38,094 nucleotides of DNA from contig NZ_JAESDH010000035.1 in the NCBI RefSeq assembly GCF_019249295.1, forward strand, positions 1-38,094, written 5' to 3'. Made by a program: the position numbers and the translations under genes. Of the stretch, positions 15,495-24,084 are shown piece by piece (positions within the stretch are counted from its first letter, which is position 1; each line of letters opens with the position of its first letter). The notes under the pieces were generated by a model. The model was not told the DNA's origin, did not search any database, and saw nothing but the letters and a program-made list of their open reading frames with translations. This DNA comes from Alteromonas antoniana. Its GTDB lineage: Bacteria > Pseudomonadota > Gammaproteobacteria > Enterobacterales > Alteromonadaceae.

Positions 15495-16325
15495 TTATAT
15501 TTCTGCTAAAAAATTACTTACTAGCGTTGAAAAGCGGGCCGCATGTTCGATTTGCGTCCAATGCCCGCATTGACCAAACACATGAAGCTGTGATTTAGGT
15601 ATCCACTCAAACAATTTTTGACTGGTATGCAAGGGTATAATTAGATCTTCTCTTCCATGCATAATGAGCGTCTCATGCTGAATTGCGCGAATGTCAGCCT
15701 CTTTGCTTGCAAGTGCATCTACCCAACGTTGGCGAGGGGCTGGAAACATGGACGAAAATGCTTCATGAAAACCAGGACGAATACTTGCTTCGTATCGTAA
15801 TTCTGCAAGTTCGTCTGTTACTAAATTACGATCATAAGCAAATATATCTAATAAGCCTTTCATCGTTGTCAGCGAAGGGCTATAGCCCCATACAGCATCT
15901 AGACCTGGTGTTAGTATGAAAGGAACACCCACGCTACCCATTAATATTAATCGTCGAACTCTTTTCGGGTGTCGAATAGCCAACGCGAGCGCTATTCCTC
16001 CTCCGAACGAGTTTCCAACTAAGTCGCATTGTTCAATATCCAGTGCGTCTAATATTCCAATAGCATGGTTGACCCAACGGTCAACATTGCACTGAGTGTT
16101 GGTCGGTCTTTCGGTAAAACCAAAACCAAGCATATCGGGTGCTAATACGCGATAGTGTTTTGATAATTCAGGCATAACCAAACGCCAATTTGCCCATGCT
16201 GTCACTCCAGGGCCTGAACCATGGATTAACATCACCGGTTGTCCGGTTCCGATATCATGCAAGTTGGTTTTGATGCCATTTACATCAATCGTTCTTCCAA
16301 TTTCTGGATTTTGTACTTTGCTCAT
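15495..16325 (-). CDS. dmpD: 2-hydroxymuconic semialdehyde hydrolase
   Basis: 276 residues, alpha/beta hydrolase. Triad: S106 in GNSFGG, D227 in HGREDLI, H255 in CGHWTQ; the oxyanion-region HGSGPG is at 35-40. It hydrolyses the ring-cleavage product to formate and 2-hydroxypenta-2,4-dienoate. The presence of both the hydrolytic (D) and the oxalocrotonate (C/I/H) branches means the operon can handle both substituted and unsubstituted phenols, as in the dmp family. Gap to dmpC is 50 bases. Confidence 0.94.
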   Translation of the reverse strand: MSKVQNPEIGRTIDVNGIKTNLHDIGTGQPVMLIHGSGPGVTAWANWRLVMPELSKHYRVLAPDMLGFGFTERPTNTQCNVDRWVNHAIGILDALDIEQCDLVGNSFGGGIALALAIRHPKRVRRLILMGSVGVPFILTPGLDAVWGYSPSLTTMKGLLDIFAYDRNLVTDELAELRYEASIRPGFHEAFSSMFPAPRQRWVDALASKEADIRAIQHETLIMHGREDLIIPLHTSQKLFEWIPKSQLHVFGQCGHWTQIEHAARFSTLVSNFLAEI

Positions 16326-16375
16326 TAATTTATCCGTGTTACCAATTTATGAGTGAATAATTAGCGTATTTGCCA

Positions 16376-17836
16376 CTATAATTTTATGCAGATGTTTTTT
16401 AATTCTGTGTAAAATTCAAGTCCATGAACGCCACCTTCTCGACCGATACCTGATTGCTTTGCCCCACCAAAAGCTGTTCTCAAATCACGTAAAAACCAGC
16501 TGTTTATCCAAACTAAACCTGTTTCCATTTGTTCAGCAACGCGAATGCTTCGAGCACTGTTTTCTGACCAAATAGTCGCGGCAAGGCCATAGTCTGTATC
16601 ATTCGCTAAAGCGATCACCTCTTCTTCAGTGTCAAAAGGTCGAATATGGCAACATGGACCAAAAATCTCTTCTTTTATTACTCGAGCGTCATCTGGTAAA
16701 CCTGTCCATATAGTGGGTTCTATCCACGCCCCATCGTTTAGCGCTTCGCCCATGTCAGGAATACCGCCTCCAATTTCAACAGTAGCGCCTTCTTGTACTG
16801 CTAATTTGTAATATGAATGGACTTTATTTCGGTGCTCAAGGCTTACCAAAGGACCAAAATTTGCGTCTTCGTCTTCAGGGCGGCCAAGCTTTAACTTAGC
16901 AACGCCTTCTTTAAGACGTTTTACAAATTCATCAAATATAGGTCGTTCAACATATACACGTTCGGTTCCCAAACATACTTGGCCGCAATTGACAAAAGCT
17001 GAGCGCATGGTACCTTCAATCGCCTTGTCAATATCACAATCAGCAAACACAATCCCAGGGTTTTTACCGCCGCATTCCATGGAAATACTGCGCAAACCTA
17101 CAGCCGCTGCTTTTACTATTGCTTCACCTGTCGAGGTTTCTCCGGTAAAGGTAATCGCATCCACTAAAGGATGAGTCGTTAAAAATTCTCCAGCAGAACC
17201 AGCCCCGAATCCATGTACAACATTGAATACGCCAGCAGGTACACCACATTCATTCATTACATCACCAAGCAATGTCGTGGTTGCGGGGGTTTCTTCTGAA
17301 GGTTTAACTACAACCGTATTACCACAAGCTAGAGCAGGACCCACCTTCCAAGTCATTAACAGGAGTGGTAGATTCCATGGGGAAATTACAGCAATTACAC
17401 CCTTTGGGGTGCGATGTCCAACGTTCACAGCCCCGTTTCCGTCAGGCGTATCGAGCCGGAAGCTTTCTGTTGGATGATTGGCAAGTGTTTCTGCAAACGC
17501 TTTAAAATTTGCGGCGCCTCTTGGAATATCAATGTGGCGAGCAATACTATGAGGTTTTCCCGTATCAAGGCATTCTGCTTCTAAGAACTCGTCAAAACGC
17601 TCATTGATTCTATCCGCCACTTTATTCAATAATTCGGTGCGTTGGCTTTGGGTCATCTTACCCCACGGTCCTTTTAACGCTGTTTTTGCAGATTTAACCG
17701 CTAGGTCTACATCTTGCTCATTTGCTTCATGGACAACACCTAATAAATGGTTATCAACGGGGCAGCGGTTCTCAAATGTTTTACCACTTTGAGAACCGAC
17801 ATAATCTCCATTGATAAAGTGTTTGTATTCTTTCAT
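16376..17836 (-). CDS. dmpC: 2-hydroxymuconic semialdehyde dehydrogenase
   Basis: 486 residues, aldehyde dehydrogenase superfamily. Active-site C288 (NCGQVC), E254 (MECGGKNPG), N155 (SPWNLPLL) and the FTGETSTG NAD-binding loop at 230-237 are all present. It oxidises 2-hydroxymuconic semialdehyde to 2-hydroxymuconate (NAD). The 73-base gap to dmpB holds a small hairpin. Length and motif order are normal for the family. Confidence 0.95.
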   Translation of the reverse strand: MKEYKHFINGDYVGSQSGKTFENRCPVDNHLLGVVHEANEQDVDLAVKSAKTALKGPWGKMTQSQRTELLNKVADRINERFDEFLEAECLDTGKPHSIARHIDIPRGAANFKAFAETLANHPTESFRLDTPDGNGAVNVGHRTPKGVIAVISPWNLPLLLMTWKVGPALACGNTVVVKPSEETPATTTLLGDVMNECGVPAGVFNVVHGFGAGSAGEFLTTHPLVDAITFTGETSTGEAIVKAAAVGLRSISMECGGKNPGIVFADCDIDKAIEGTMRSAFVNCGQVCLGTERVYVERPIFDEFVKRLKEGVAKLKLGRPEDEDANFGPLVSLEHRNKVHSYYKLAVQEGATVEIGGGIPDMGEALNDGAWIEPTIWTGLPDDARVIKEEIFGPCCHIRPFDTEEEVIALANDTDYGLAATIWSENSARSIRVAEQMETGLVWINSWFLRDLRTAFGGAKQSGIGREGGVHGLEFYTELKNICIKL

Positions 17837-17886
17837 TCTTATCTCTTTTTTCCGAATATTGAGAGTTTGCTAGACGTATGGATAAG

Positions 17887-17900
17887 CGGGCTTTCGCCCG
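17887..17900 (-). other. Small hairpin between dmpB and dmpC
   Basis: On the minus strand CGGGC-GAAA-GCCCG, a 5-bp stem with a GNRA tetraloop. No T tract follows, so it is not a terminator. It could stabilise or limit processing of the polycistronic mRNA between the two genes. Confidence 0.4.
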
Positions 17901-17909
17901 TCAACTTTA

Positions 17910-18833
17910 TTAAGTGAGAACTGACAAGAATCTTTCATTTAGTACTCGATCGTGGTAGAAAATTGCTTTTCCGAGGTCATCAGATAACCAAGTAACGGGT
18001 TTATGGTCTGGATAGTTATAATCGCCACCGGCAAACACCTCAGTCCGATTACCAGATGGATCAAAAAAGTAAATAGTTTTACCATGAGTCAAGCCGTGAC
18101 GAGTAGGGCCGATATCAATTGGCACATCTTCCATAGAAATCAAATCTGCGGCTCGCAAAATATCTTCCCATGTCTCTAGATAGAAAGACGCATGGTGGAA
18201 TTTACCTTTTTCTTCATGCATGATAAATGCAATGTCATGCGCTTTAGTGGATAATGAAAGAAATTGCGCTATGCGGTTTCCATCTGGATCAAGCACTTGC
18301 TCTGCTAGATAAAACCCGAGTACATTAACAAAGAGATCGTATGTCTCCGCCAATGCATCACCATAAAATAAACAATGATCAAAGCGAACGGCTTTCATGC
18401 CAGTTAAATTGCGAGGCCACGCTTCTGGGTTGACTTCGTTTAAGCCCCATTTGCCAGTATATTTTTTATCTGTATATAGCTCAAAACAGTGCCCCGAAGC
18501 AGATGTAAATTGAACACGGCGTCCGCAATCCTTTAATTCACCAGCCTCTATATGTGTGATATCGCATCCAAAGCTTACTAAGTCTTTTTCTAATTGAACC
18601 AAAGCTTCTTCATCGACCACTTTGAAAGCCATAAAGTCGCAGCCAGGTTCATCAGCTTCTCGCAAAACTACAGAAAACTTATCTACTTCGGACCAAGCCT
18701 TTAAATACACTCTGCCTGATTCATCTCTGTCTGTTTCAATTAACCCAAGCAAATCAACATAATGTTTGAGTGCAGCTTCCATATCCAATACACGTATTTG
18801 TACGTGTCCTGGTCTCATGATACCTTTTTTCAT
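17910..18833 (-). CDS. dmpB: Catechol 2,3-dioxygenase
   Basis: 307 residues, extradiol (vicinal oxygen chelate) dioxygenase. The Fe(II) ligands are H153 (RFDHCLF), H214 (FHHASFYL) and E265 (RTEVFAGG), and second-shell H199, H246 and Y255 fall at the same positions as in XylE/DmpB. It opens catechol to 2-hydroxymuconic semialdehyde. The start overlaps the dmpQ stop (ATGA). The first Fe ligand lies in the second betaalphabetabetabeta module, as in all two-module enzymes of this class. Cytoplasmic homotetramer in the family. Confidence 0.97.
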   Translation of the reverse strand: MKKGIMRPGHVQIRVLDMEAALKHYVDLLGLIETDRDESGRVYLKAWSEVDKFSVVLREADEPGCDFMAFKVVDEEALVQLEKDLVSFGCDITHIEAGELKDCGRRVQFTSASGHCFELYTDKKYTGKWGLNEVNPEAWPRNLTGMKAVRFDHCLFYGDALAETYDLFVNVLGFYLAEQVLDPDGNRIAQFLSLSTKAHDIAFIMHEEKGKFHHASFYLETWEDILRAADLISMEDVPIDIGPTRHGLTHGKTIYFFDPSGNRTEVFAGGDYNYPDHKPVTWLSDDLGKAIFYHDRVLNERFLSVLT

Positions 18834-19174
18834 TGTGAAACCTCTTTTAGTTGCAAGTTTGTACTGGCTTCTTGATTTGTTGAAGCCTTTGGTTTAGGTG
18901 CGCACTCAAAAGACATGTTACTTTTTGGCTTAATACGACAAGCCAGTGCATACCCGCTATTTTTCTCTTCTTCGGTGACATGTAGTTTGCTCATGGGCCC
19001 GAAATCTGGCGTACCGGAAATAATGCTGATTCGACATACGCCACAACCGCCACCTTTGCAGCCAACAGGAATGCATTTTCTCCCGCTACGCTGCATCGCA
19101 TAAAGAATGTATTCATTCTCACGACAATTAAATTCTTCTTTATTAGTGATGTCGGTTATCGTGAAATGGCGCAT
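18830..19174 (-). CDS. dmpQ: [2Fe-2S] ferredoxin, C23O reactivation
   Basis: Start at 19174 is chosen (MRHFTITD; purine-rich GGGCGAGA upstream); the longer frame overlaps dmpP. 114 residues. Cysteines C39, C44, C47 and C79 in GCKGGGCGVC...ALAC give a plant-type [2Fe-2S] site. In the xyl/dmp family this ferredoxin (XylT/DmpQ) reduces the Fe(III) of inactivated catechol 2,3-dioxygenase. The lysine/alanine-rich C-tail is unusually long but its role is unknown. The dmpB start overlaps its stop. Confidence 0.92.
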   Translation of the reverse strand: MRHFTITDITNKEEFNCRENEYILYAMQRSGRKCIPVGCKGGGCGVCRISIISGTPDFGPMSKLHVTEEEKNSGYALACRIKPKSNMSFECAPKPKASTNQEASTNLQLKEVSQ

Positions 19175-19187
19175 AGTGTGTCTCGCC

Positions 19188-20246
19188 CTATATCTTTTTA
19201 AATAAAGCTGAACGATGTTCGTCAGCACCATCAGCTGCGGTTAAGAATTTCTCCATAAAGATGTCTTTCTCAAACAGCCTTCCTTGCATTAATGTTGTAA
19301 TAGCAGCATCAATCATTGGCGGCGGGCCACATAAGTAAGCTTTATGATTAGCAAAGCGTCCGTCAAAATGCGCTTTAGCGGCTTCGTGAACAAAGCCTTT
19401 AAATCCCTCCCATGATAAGTCGTCATCAGCATCATTTAGCGCCGGGATGTAAGTGAGATTGTCGTGTTTATCTGCTAGGTCATTAAAAAACTCTGAGTTA
19501 TAGAGTTCTTCTTGATTACGTGCACCTTGGAACAAGGTAATTTGTCGTTGATCGCCTTTTTCTAGAAGATCTAGAATCATAGATTGTGGACTTGAAAGGC
19601 CTGAACCACCTGCAATAAATATCAAATTGCCAGGTTGTGAATCGCGCACAAAAAACTGTCCATATGGTCCAGACATAGGCAAGGTATCACCTACTGTTAA
19701 TTGCTCATGAACATAAGTAGTTGCAGCGCCACCTTCTACTTTGCGTATATGTAATTCAATTTCTTGATTATTTGACGGAGCATTAGCGATAGAAAAGGCT
19801 CTTACACCATCACAACTAGGTAATTGTAAGTTTATATATTGGCCTGCTTGAAAGGTCATGCTGTTATCTAATGAAAAATGCACGCCTTTTATGGTCGGTG
19901 ACAAATCAACTATCTTGGTGACAGTGGCGTTGAAATCTTCTACGGCATAACCCTTAAAATCTTCATCAACATCAACATCAGCTTCTATTGTGACATCACT
20001 TTCCACTGTAGCGCAGCAAGCTAAAACCTTTCCATCGTCACGCTCAGATTCCATCAAGGCAAAGGGTGAAGCATCACCAACCTTAACGTCACCATCAAGC
20101 ACTGTTACTTTGCACGTAGCACATAATCCGTGACCACATGCAAAAGGGATCCAAACACTCTGGCGCAGTGCTGCTTGCAAGATAGTTTGGCCTTCTTCGA
20201 CCTCTATCTGTTCGCCTGTAGGTTCGACAGTTACCGTATATGTCAT
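19188..20246 (-). CDS. dmpP: Phenol hydroxylase reductase component
   Basis: 352 residues, ferredoxin-NADH reductase. N-terminal [2Fe-2S] domain with C37, C42, C45 and C77; FAD-binding RAFS (149-152); NADH-binding GGSGLSSP (213-220) and CGPPPM (306-311). It passes electrons from NADH to the hydroxylase DmpLNO. Its C-terminal end lies just upstream of the dmpQ start (14 bases). The ATG has AGGAG at normal spacing on the minus strand. Confidence 0.96.
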   Translation of the reverse strand: MTYTVTVEPTGEQIEVEEGQTILQAALRQSVWIPFACGHGLCATCKVTVLDGDVKVGDASPFALMESERDDGKVLACCATVESDVTIEADVDVDEDFKGYAVEDFNATVTKIVDLSPTIKGVHFSLDNSMTFQAGQYINLQLPSCDGVRAFSIANAPSNNQEIELHIRKVEGGAATTYVHEQLTVGDTLPMSGPYGQFFVRDSQPGNLIFIAGGSGLSSPQSMILDLLEKGDQRQITLFQGARNQEELYNSEFFNDLADKHDNLTYIPALNDADDDLSWEGFKGFVHEAAKAHFDGRFANHKAYLCGPPPMIDAAITTLMQGRLFEKDIFMEKFLTAADGADEHRSALFKKI

Positions 20247-20256
20247 CGTAAATCTC

Positions 20257-20616
20257 CTAAAAACTTGCGTTATAGAGACCGTTAAGGCCAGGAGTAGTCA
20301 TTCTGAGCATACTTTTATGATCGATGCCTTGAGATACCAAGGTTTCTGTTTGGCTTGGTGTAAACGGCTCGCCATTAAGCTCCCATTTAATTTTTTCATA
20401 ATCAATTTTTGCGCTCTCTGGATGAGGAGCGGTTGCAGGTTGAATATGTGATCCGAATACTTCAGGTAGCGTCGCATCCGGAGAAACCAACAATGTAAAT
20501 GGTGCACAAAACATATTGTGATTAACCCAATGCACGTAAAGCAGTTGCATTCCGTTAAAGTTTTCTACTAAGTCGTTGGGTACTGCTGTGTAATCTGAAA
20601 TCGCTTTTACAGCCAT
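20257..20616 (-). CDS. dmpO: Phenol hydroxylase gamma subunit
   Basis: 119 residues from MAVKAISDYT, the family's usual length; the extended frame to 20652 is not preferred because GAGGTTATTATC gives a normal site for the 20616 start. Small hydroxylase subunit, paralogous in position to TouB/TmoB class; it packs against DmpN in the alpha-beta-gamma hydroxylase dimer. Between dmpN and dmpP with an 11-base gap to dmpP. Confidence 0.93.
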   Translation of the reverse strand: MAVKAISDYTAVPNDLVENFNGMQLLYVHWVNHNMFCAPFTLLVSPDATLPEVFGSHIQPATAPHPESAKIDYEKIKWELNGEPFTPSQTETLVSQGIDHKSMLRMTTPGLNGLYNASF

Positions 20617-20669
20617 GATAATAACCTCGAGTGTAAGTTGTGCGGGTAGCAACGCTACCCGATTACTGT

Positions 20670-22202
20670 TTATGCCGCGTCTGTGTCTTTATTCAAAGGC
20701 TTGATGCCTTTAATTTCGTTCCAGCGCTTCTCATCAGGCGAGCCAACATAATCAAAATTATCCTCACCAATATTGATGTGGTAATAATCGGTTAGTACCT
20801 GTGGTAGTTCTGGTCCACCAGACTTTCCTTGATATATTTGATGAACTGGGAGTAATGCCTGAACGTATTTTGCTGGTTCGTCTTCAAAGATTTCTCCACA
20901 TGCTTCTGAGCAGAAATGATAACGCTCACCTTCATGAACTGTGTCACAATGGCTAAACGACGTTGGATCTTCTGTTTTAGTAAATAAAACAGGCACCTGA
21001 CATACTTGACACAGTTGAGGCAAAGTGTTGTTGTAAAAACGTTCCCCTTTCTTATGTTGCGCATCCCAGTGCTCAAAGCGTGGACGATAATATTTGTCAA
21101 AAGTGTTCGGATACTTTTCAGCTAACCATTGCATTTCTTCTTCTTTCGGGATCCAAGTATGAAAATTAGTTGCGTGTCCATACTGATAGAAAGTCGTCCA
21201 TAACTGATGGCTGATATGCTCTTTTGCAGCATTCGCAACATCTTGATACTTTGGAGGTTTGATCCCGTAGCGTGCTAATTCTTTAAATAGAGCACCACCG
21301 CTTTGTTCGTAGTAGACTTCCCAGGCTTCTTGCCATGACATCACTTTATTTGGCAACATGTAATCCATCATCATGCTAACTAAGCTAAGTAGGCGGAAAC
21401 CACGCCAGAACCATTTATCTATCCATTTTTGAACAATAGGCACATTATCTTCGTGCTGCTCGAGCATGAACTTTATAATCTCTAATCCAAGCGTCATATG
21501 ACGAGCTTCGTCAGATTGCGCCGAAAAACCAAATGTTACCGTTGCCATGTCACCGTTATATGCCGCGCCTGACATAAATGGCACAAAAAGCAGATTAGTT
21601 AGTACATATTCAAATGAAAATGAAATTGCTGTTAGGAACTCGAATGGCCCTGCTGAACGAGCATCATCGAAAAATGATTTTGGTACAGATAAAAACCACA
21701 CACGGTCATGCATTAACGGGGCGTCATGCAGACCATTAAAGTGCTTGTTATAATGGCTCATTGCATGTTGTTGAGTTTGTGAGTGACGTAGTTCGTCAAT
21801 CGCTTGCATTTGACAAGCTACTCGTGCACCCGCTCCGCTAAACTGACGTCCAACTTTTGAATAACCTTGAAACGCTGCATACTCAAGCGGCGAGACACCC
21901 GTTAAAAACAGTTTGAGTGAATTTACATACCGAGCATCTGAAATATTCTGATGGCCATTGTTTTGCGCAAAGGCATCAAAAATAGCGTAAAGTTTTTTCT
22001 CTTTTTCAGCTTGATACTTCCAGTAAGAGTCCATCGTGAGACGAAAAGGATCTTCCCAGCCGTCCCAATCTACAATTTTGATCCCTTCAAAATCTTCTTG
22101 TGGGAAAATATCAGATTTTTTTTGATAGCTTGGTTCCCAATCCATATTACGAGTTAAATATTGATACTTTTGCTTTAGATTTAGTTTTTTTGCCGCTGTC
22201 AT
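20670..22202 (-). CDS. dmpN: Phenol hydroxylase alpha subunit (diiron)
   Basis: Start at 22202 is chosen (AGGAG upstream; starts MTAAKKLNLKQKY). 510 residues. Diiron ligands E107, E137 and H140 (DELRH), E198, E232 and H235 (DEARH) are all present, spaced as in toluene/phenol monooxygenases. It holds the catalytic site that hydroxylates phenol to catechol. The C-terminal region has paired cysteines (CQVCQVPVLF and YHFCSEACGEIF), the YHS-like zinc segment found in this family. The subunit forms the hydroxylase with DmpL and DmpO. Confidence 0.97.
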   Translation of the reverse strand: MTAAKKLNLKQKYQYLTRNMDWEPSYQKKSDIFPQEDFEGIKIVDWDGWEDPFRLTMDSYWKYQAEKEKKLYAIFDAFAQNNGHQNISDARYVNSLKLFLTGVSPLEYAAFQGYSKVGRQFSGAGARVACQMQAIDELRHSQTQQHAMSHYNKHFNGLHDAPLMHDRVWFLSVPKSFFDDARSAGPFEFLTAISFSFEYVLTNLLFVPFMSGAAYNGDMATVTFGFSAQSDEARHMTLGLEIIKFMLEQHEDNVPIVQKWIDKWFWRGFRLLSLVSMMMDYMLPNKVMSWQEAWEVYYEQSGGALFKELARYGIKPPKYQDVANAAKEHISHQLWTTFYQYGHATNFHTWIPKEEEMQWLAEKYPNTFDKYYRPRFEHWDAQHKKGERFYNNTLPQLCQVCQVPVLFTKTEDPTSFSHCDTVHEGERYHFCSEACGEIFEDEPAKYVQALLPVHQIYQGKSGGPELPQVLTDYYHINIGEDNFDYVGSPDEKRWNEIKGIKPLNKDTDAA

Positions 22203-22215
22203 TAGTGACTCCTGG

Positions 22216-22485
22216 TTAATTCCATGAAAGGGTAAAGTGATCGTCATCTTCATCAACGTTTCCGCCTATGCTGATAACATCAAGCAACATTTCTTGTACA
22301 TCCCACTCGCGATTTATCTTTTCTTCCATCGTTTCACGAGTAATCACCAAGCGCTTTTCAGCTTGGATCCGAATCATTGCCGGATGATATTGTATTTCAG
22401 CATCCGGGTTGTCTTCGCTAATCGCTTCTACTAAATAACGCGCGTTTTCGTTATCTTGAAATGCAATAAATACATTCTGGCTCAT
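22216..22485 (-). CDS. dmpM: Phenol hydroxylase effector (regulatory) protein
   Basis: 89 residues, beginning MSQNVFIAFQDNENARYLVEAI, the signature N-terminus of MmoB/DmpM-type effector proteins. It has no cofactor and binds DmpLNO to regulate substrate and O2 reactivity. The start overlaps the dmpL stop by four bases (ATGA). The gap to dmpN is 13 bases. Confidence 0.95.
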   Translation of the reverse strand: MSQNVFIAFQDNENARYLVEAISEDNPDAEIQYHPAMIRIQAEKRLVITRETMEEKINREWDVQEMLLDVISIGGNVDEDDDHFTLSWN

Positions 22486-23483
22486 GACACTGCCCCTGTT
22501 GATTGAAGGCCTACTTTCTTCAGCAAGGCTGCCAGTTCGGCTTGAATTTTTAAAAGTGATGCCTTACCAACCGTCTCTAGTGCGACAGGTTCTAGCGCAG
22601 CAAATACTTGTGGTTCCCAATGATGGACCCAAGCTTGTATTGTTTCTTTGTTGTTGTCTGATTCAGCAACGGCGGTCTTTACAACTGCAACTATCCAACG
22701 TGTTGTGTCTTTGTTCCAATCACGCATAAACTCTGTCAACATCCCTATATCGCGAGCACCCATCTCACTGAACCATTCGTCCAGGGCTTCATAAGCGAAT
22801 GAAAACAGTACTTTGTCTATTAATAGGTTTTGTAACAACGTTGATTCAAACCAGTCGCTAACCACCATCGAGTCTTCGGCTAGCTTGCGCATTGGTTGCC
22901 ACATTGGATCGTCCATCCAGTGCGCTTTGCTGGTGTTCAATGCCGTACCAGTGTTTCCGTCGATCAATAATGCAATGCGAGATAAATATTGACCGATGCC
23001 TAGATGGTCCATTGCCTGATATATATGTGCCTGAGCAACGGTGGTAGCAATCGCATCACCGGCAACCTGGCTATTATTCATGTTTGCTGACTGATTCAAA
23101 TGGCGAAAAGGTACGAGATACTTAAGTATCTTATGTTGAATATTTTCATCTAAGCTGGAAATAAGATTGCGTTTTTCGCAGAACTTAAAATTAGACTCTG
23201 CGCTTTCTTGCATTTTTGCGCGGCTGCCAACATAGGCGCCATAGTAGAACTGACGAGGGTCGCTAATTGCGTACCAATCTTCCATCTTAATGGCAGTGCG
23301 ACTCGGATCATTCAAAGATTTTTCAGGATCCCATAACGGCTTATAATGAAAATTATGAGTAGGCTCAATATCATAGCTAGCCTCTTGGTAACGTGTGGCA
23401 GGCTTATCACCAAAGCGACGTTTAATGTGACTATAAGTATTCCGAATGGTAGAAACGGAACTGGTTTTTATCTCAACGCTCAT
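22482..23483 (-). CDS. dmpL: Phenol hydroxylase beta subunit
   Basis: 333 residues, ferritin-like but without diiron ligands, as expected of the beta subunit. MEDWYAISDPRQFYYGAYVGSRAKMQE (about 76-102) and the following helices match TouE/DmpL-type sequences. It is structural, pairing with DmpN in the hydroxylase. ATG start 32 bases after dmpK. No anomalies seen. Confidence 0.94.
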   Translation of the reverse strand: MSVEIKTSSVSTIRNTYSHIKRRFGDKPATRYQEASYDIEPTHNFHYKPLWDPEKSLNDPSRTAIKMEDWYAISDPRQFYYGAYVGSRAKMQESAESNFKFCEKRNLISSLDENIQHKILKYLVPFRHLNQSANMNNSQVAGDAIATTVAQAHIYQAMDHLGIGQYLSRIALLIDGNTGTALNTSKAHWMDDPMWQPMRKLAEDSMVVSDWFESTLLQNLLIDKVLFSFAYEALDEWFSEMGARDIGMLTEFMRDWNKDTTRWIVAVVKTAVAESDNNKETIQAWVHHWEPQVFAALEPVALETVGKASLLKIQAELAALLKKVGLQSTGAVS

Positions 23484-23515
23484 ATTCTTTACCTTGTGTG
23501 GTTAATCAATTAAAT

Positions 23516-23782
23516 CTAAATCTTTTTGGTGTCGCCAAAACGCCACTTTTGGTTGTCATCGTCTATCTTTTTCGCCATGGCAGCATCCATATGAATAACG
23601 TTGTTGTGCTTGCAAAATATCTCAAAGGCTTCTTTAGGAAGAACTAGCTCAACAAACAGGTCGGGATGTTCAATTGCAAAGTCGAATTCGACGAATTTAT
23701 CTTCAGGAGCACTGCGCACTCGAACATAACGGGCCAATGCATTAAATTTATTTTTGTCTAAATTAGAAATCATGTTATTCAT
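23516..23782 (-). CDS. dmpK: Phenol hydroxylase assembly protein
   Basis: 88 residues, first gene of the operon. VRVRSAPEDKFVEFDFAIEHPDLFVELVLP (about 20-50) and a C-terminal DDDNQKWRFGDT are typical of DmpK/PhK, which helps insert iron into the apo-hydroxylase. Either ATG at 23782 (AAGG three bases upstream) or the one three codons on could be used. A sigma-54 promoter lies about 40 bases upstream. Confidence 0.93.
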   Translation of the reverse strand: MNNMISNLDKNKFNALARYVRVRSAPEDKFVEFDFAIEHPDLFVELVLPKEAFEIFCKHNNVIHMDAAMAKKIDDDNQKWRFGDTKKI

Positions 23783-23821
23783 TTGCCTTGACTATGTTTT
23801 TAAATTGTTAAAACTTTGTAG

Positions 23822-23837
23822 AGCAACAGCTGTGCCA
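23822..23837 (-). promoter_or_regulatory. Sigma-54 (-24/-12) promoter of the phenol operon
   Basis: On the minus strand TGGCAC-N5-TTGCT: the invariant GG and GC are exactly ten bases apart, matching the sigma-54 consensus TGGCAC-N5-TTGCW. The predicted start of transcription is near 23,811, about 30 bases before the dmpK ATG. This is the position of Po in the dmp operon. Confidence 0.88.
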
Positions 23838-23970
23838 ATGAAGTTTTTCAGATTGAAAAGGGTTTTTTAACTTACTGTTTATAAAGAGTAATACTTCTTT
23901 TTTTGAGGGTGGTAATAGTGTTTTAAACTCAAATTAATGTTAATGATTTAGTAAATACGCGTATTATATT

Positions 23971-23983
23971 TATCAAATGGTTA
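23971..23983 (+). promoter_or_regulatory. Candidate IHF site upstream of the phenol operon
   Basis: TATCAAATGGTTA fits the IHF consensus WATCAANNNNTTR exactly. It lies about 165 bases upstream of the predicted start, farther than the usual position between the UAS and promoter of sigma-54 systems. An identical-pattern site precedes the second sigma-54 promoter. The overlapping 16 bases from 23,969 also resemble the XylR/DmpR UAS loosely. Confidence 0.45.
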
Positions 23984-24027
23984 AAAAGTATGTGGATAAG
24001 GTGTAGTATTTTCGATGTATGAATAGC

Positions 24028-24058
24028 CATTTAAGTTGATAAAACATCAACTTAAATG
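24028..24058. promoter_or_regulatory. 13-bp perfect inverted repeat, probable DmpR binding site
   Basis: CATTTAAGTTGAT, spacer AAAAC, ATCAACTTAAATG. The centre contains TTGA-N7-TCAA, close to the XylR/DmpR UAS core TTGA-N8-TCAA. It stands 27 bases upstream of the dmpR start and about 230 bases upstream of the dmp operon start, so it could serve both as enhancer for the operon and as operator for dmpR. No other such strong repeat was seen in the intergenic region. Confidence 0.6.
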
Positions 24059-24084
24059 AAGTTACCTTATTTTATAGGATGTTT

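Noticed and set aside
23954..23965. AATACGCGTATT palindrome between dmpK and dmpR
   Set aside because: A 12-base even palindrome of this kind is expected by chance in AT-rich DNA and has no matching known regulator.
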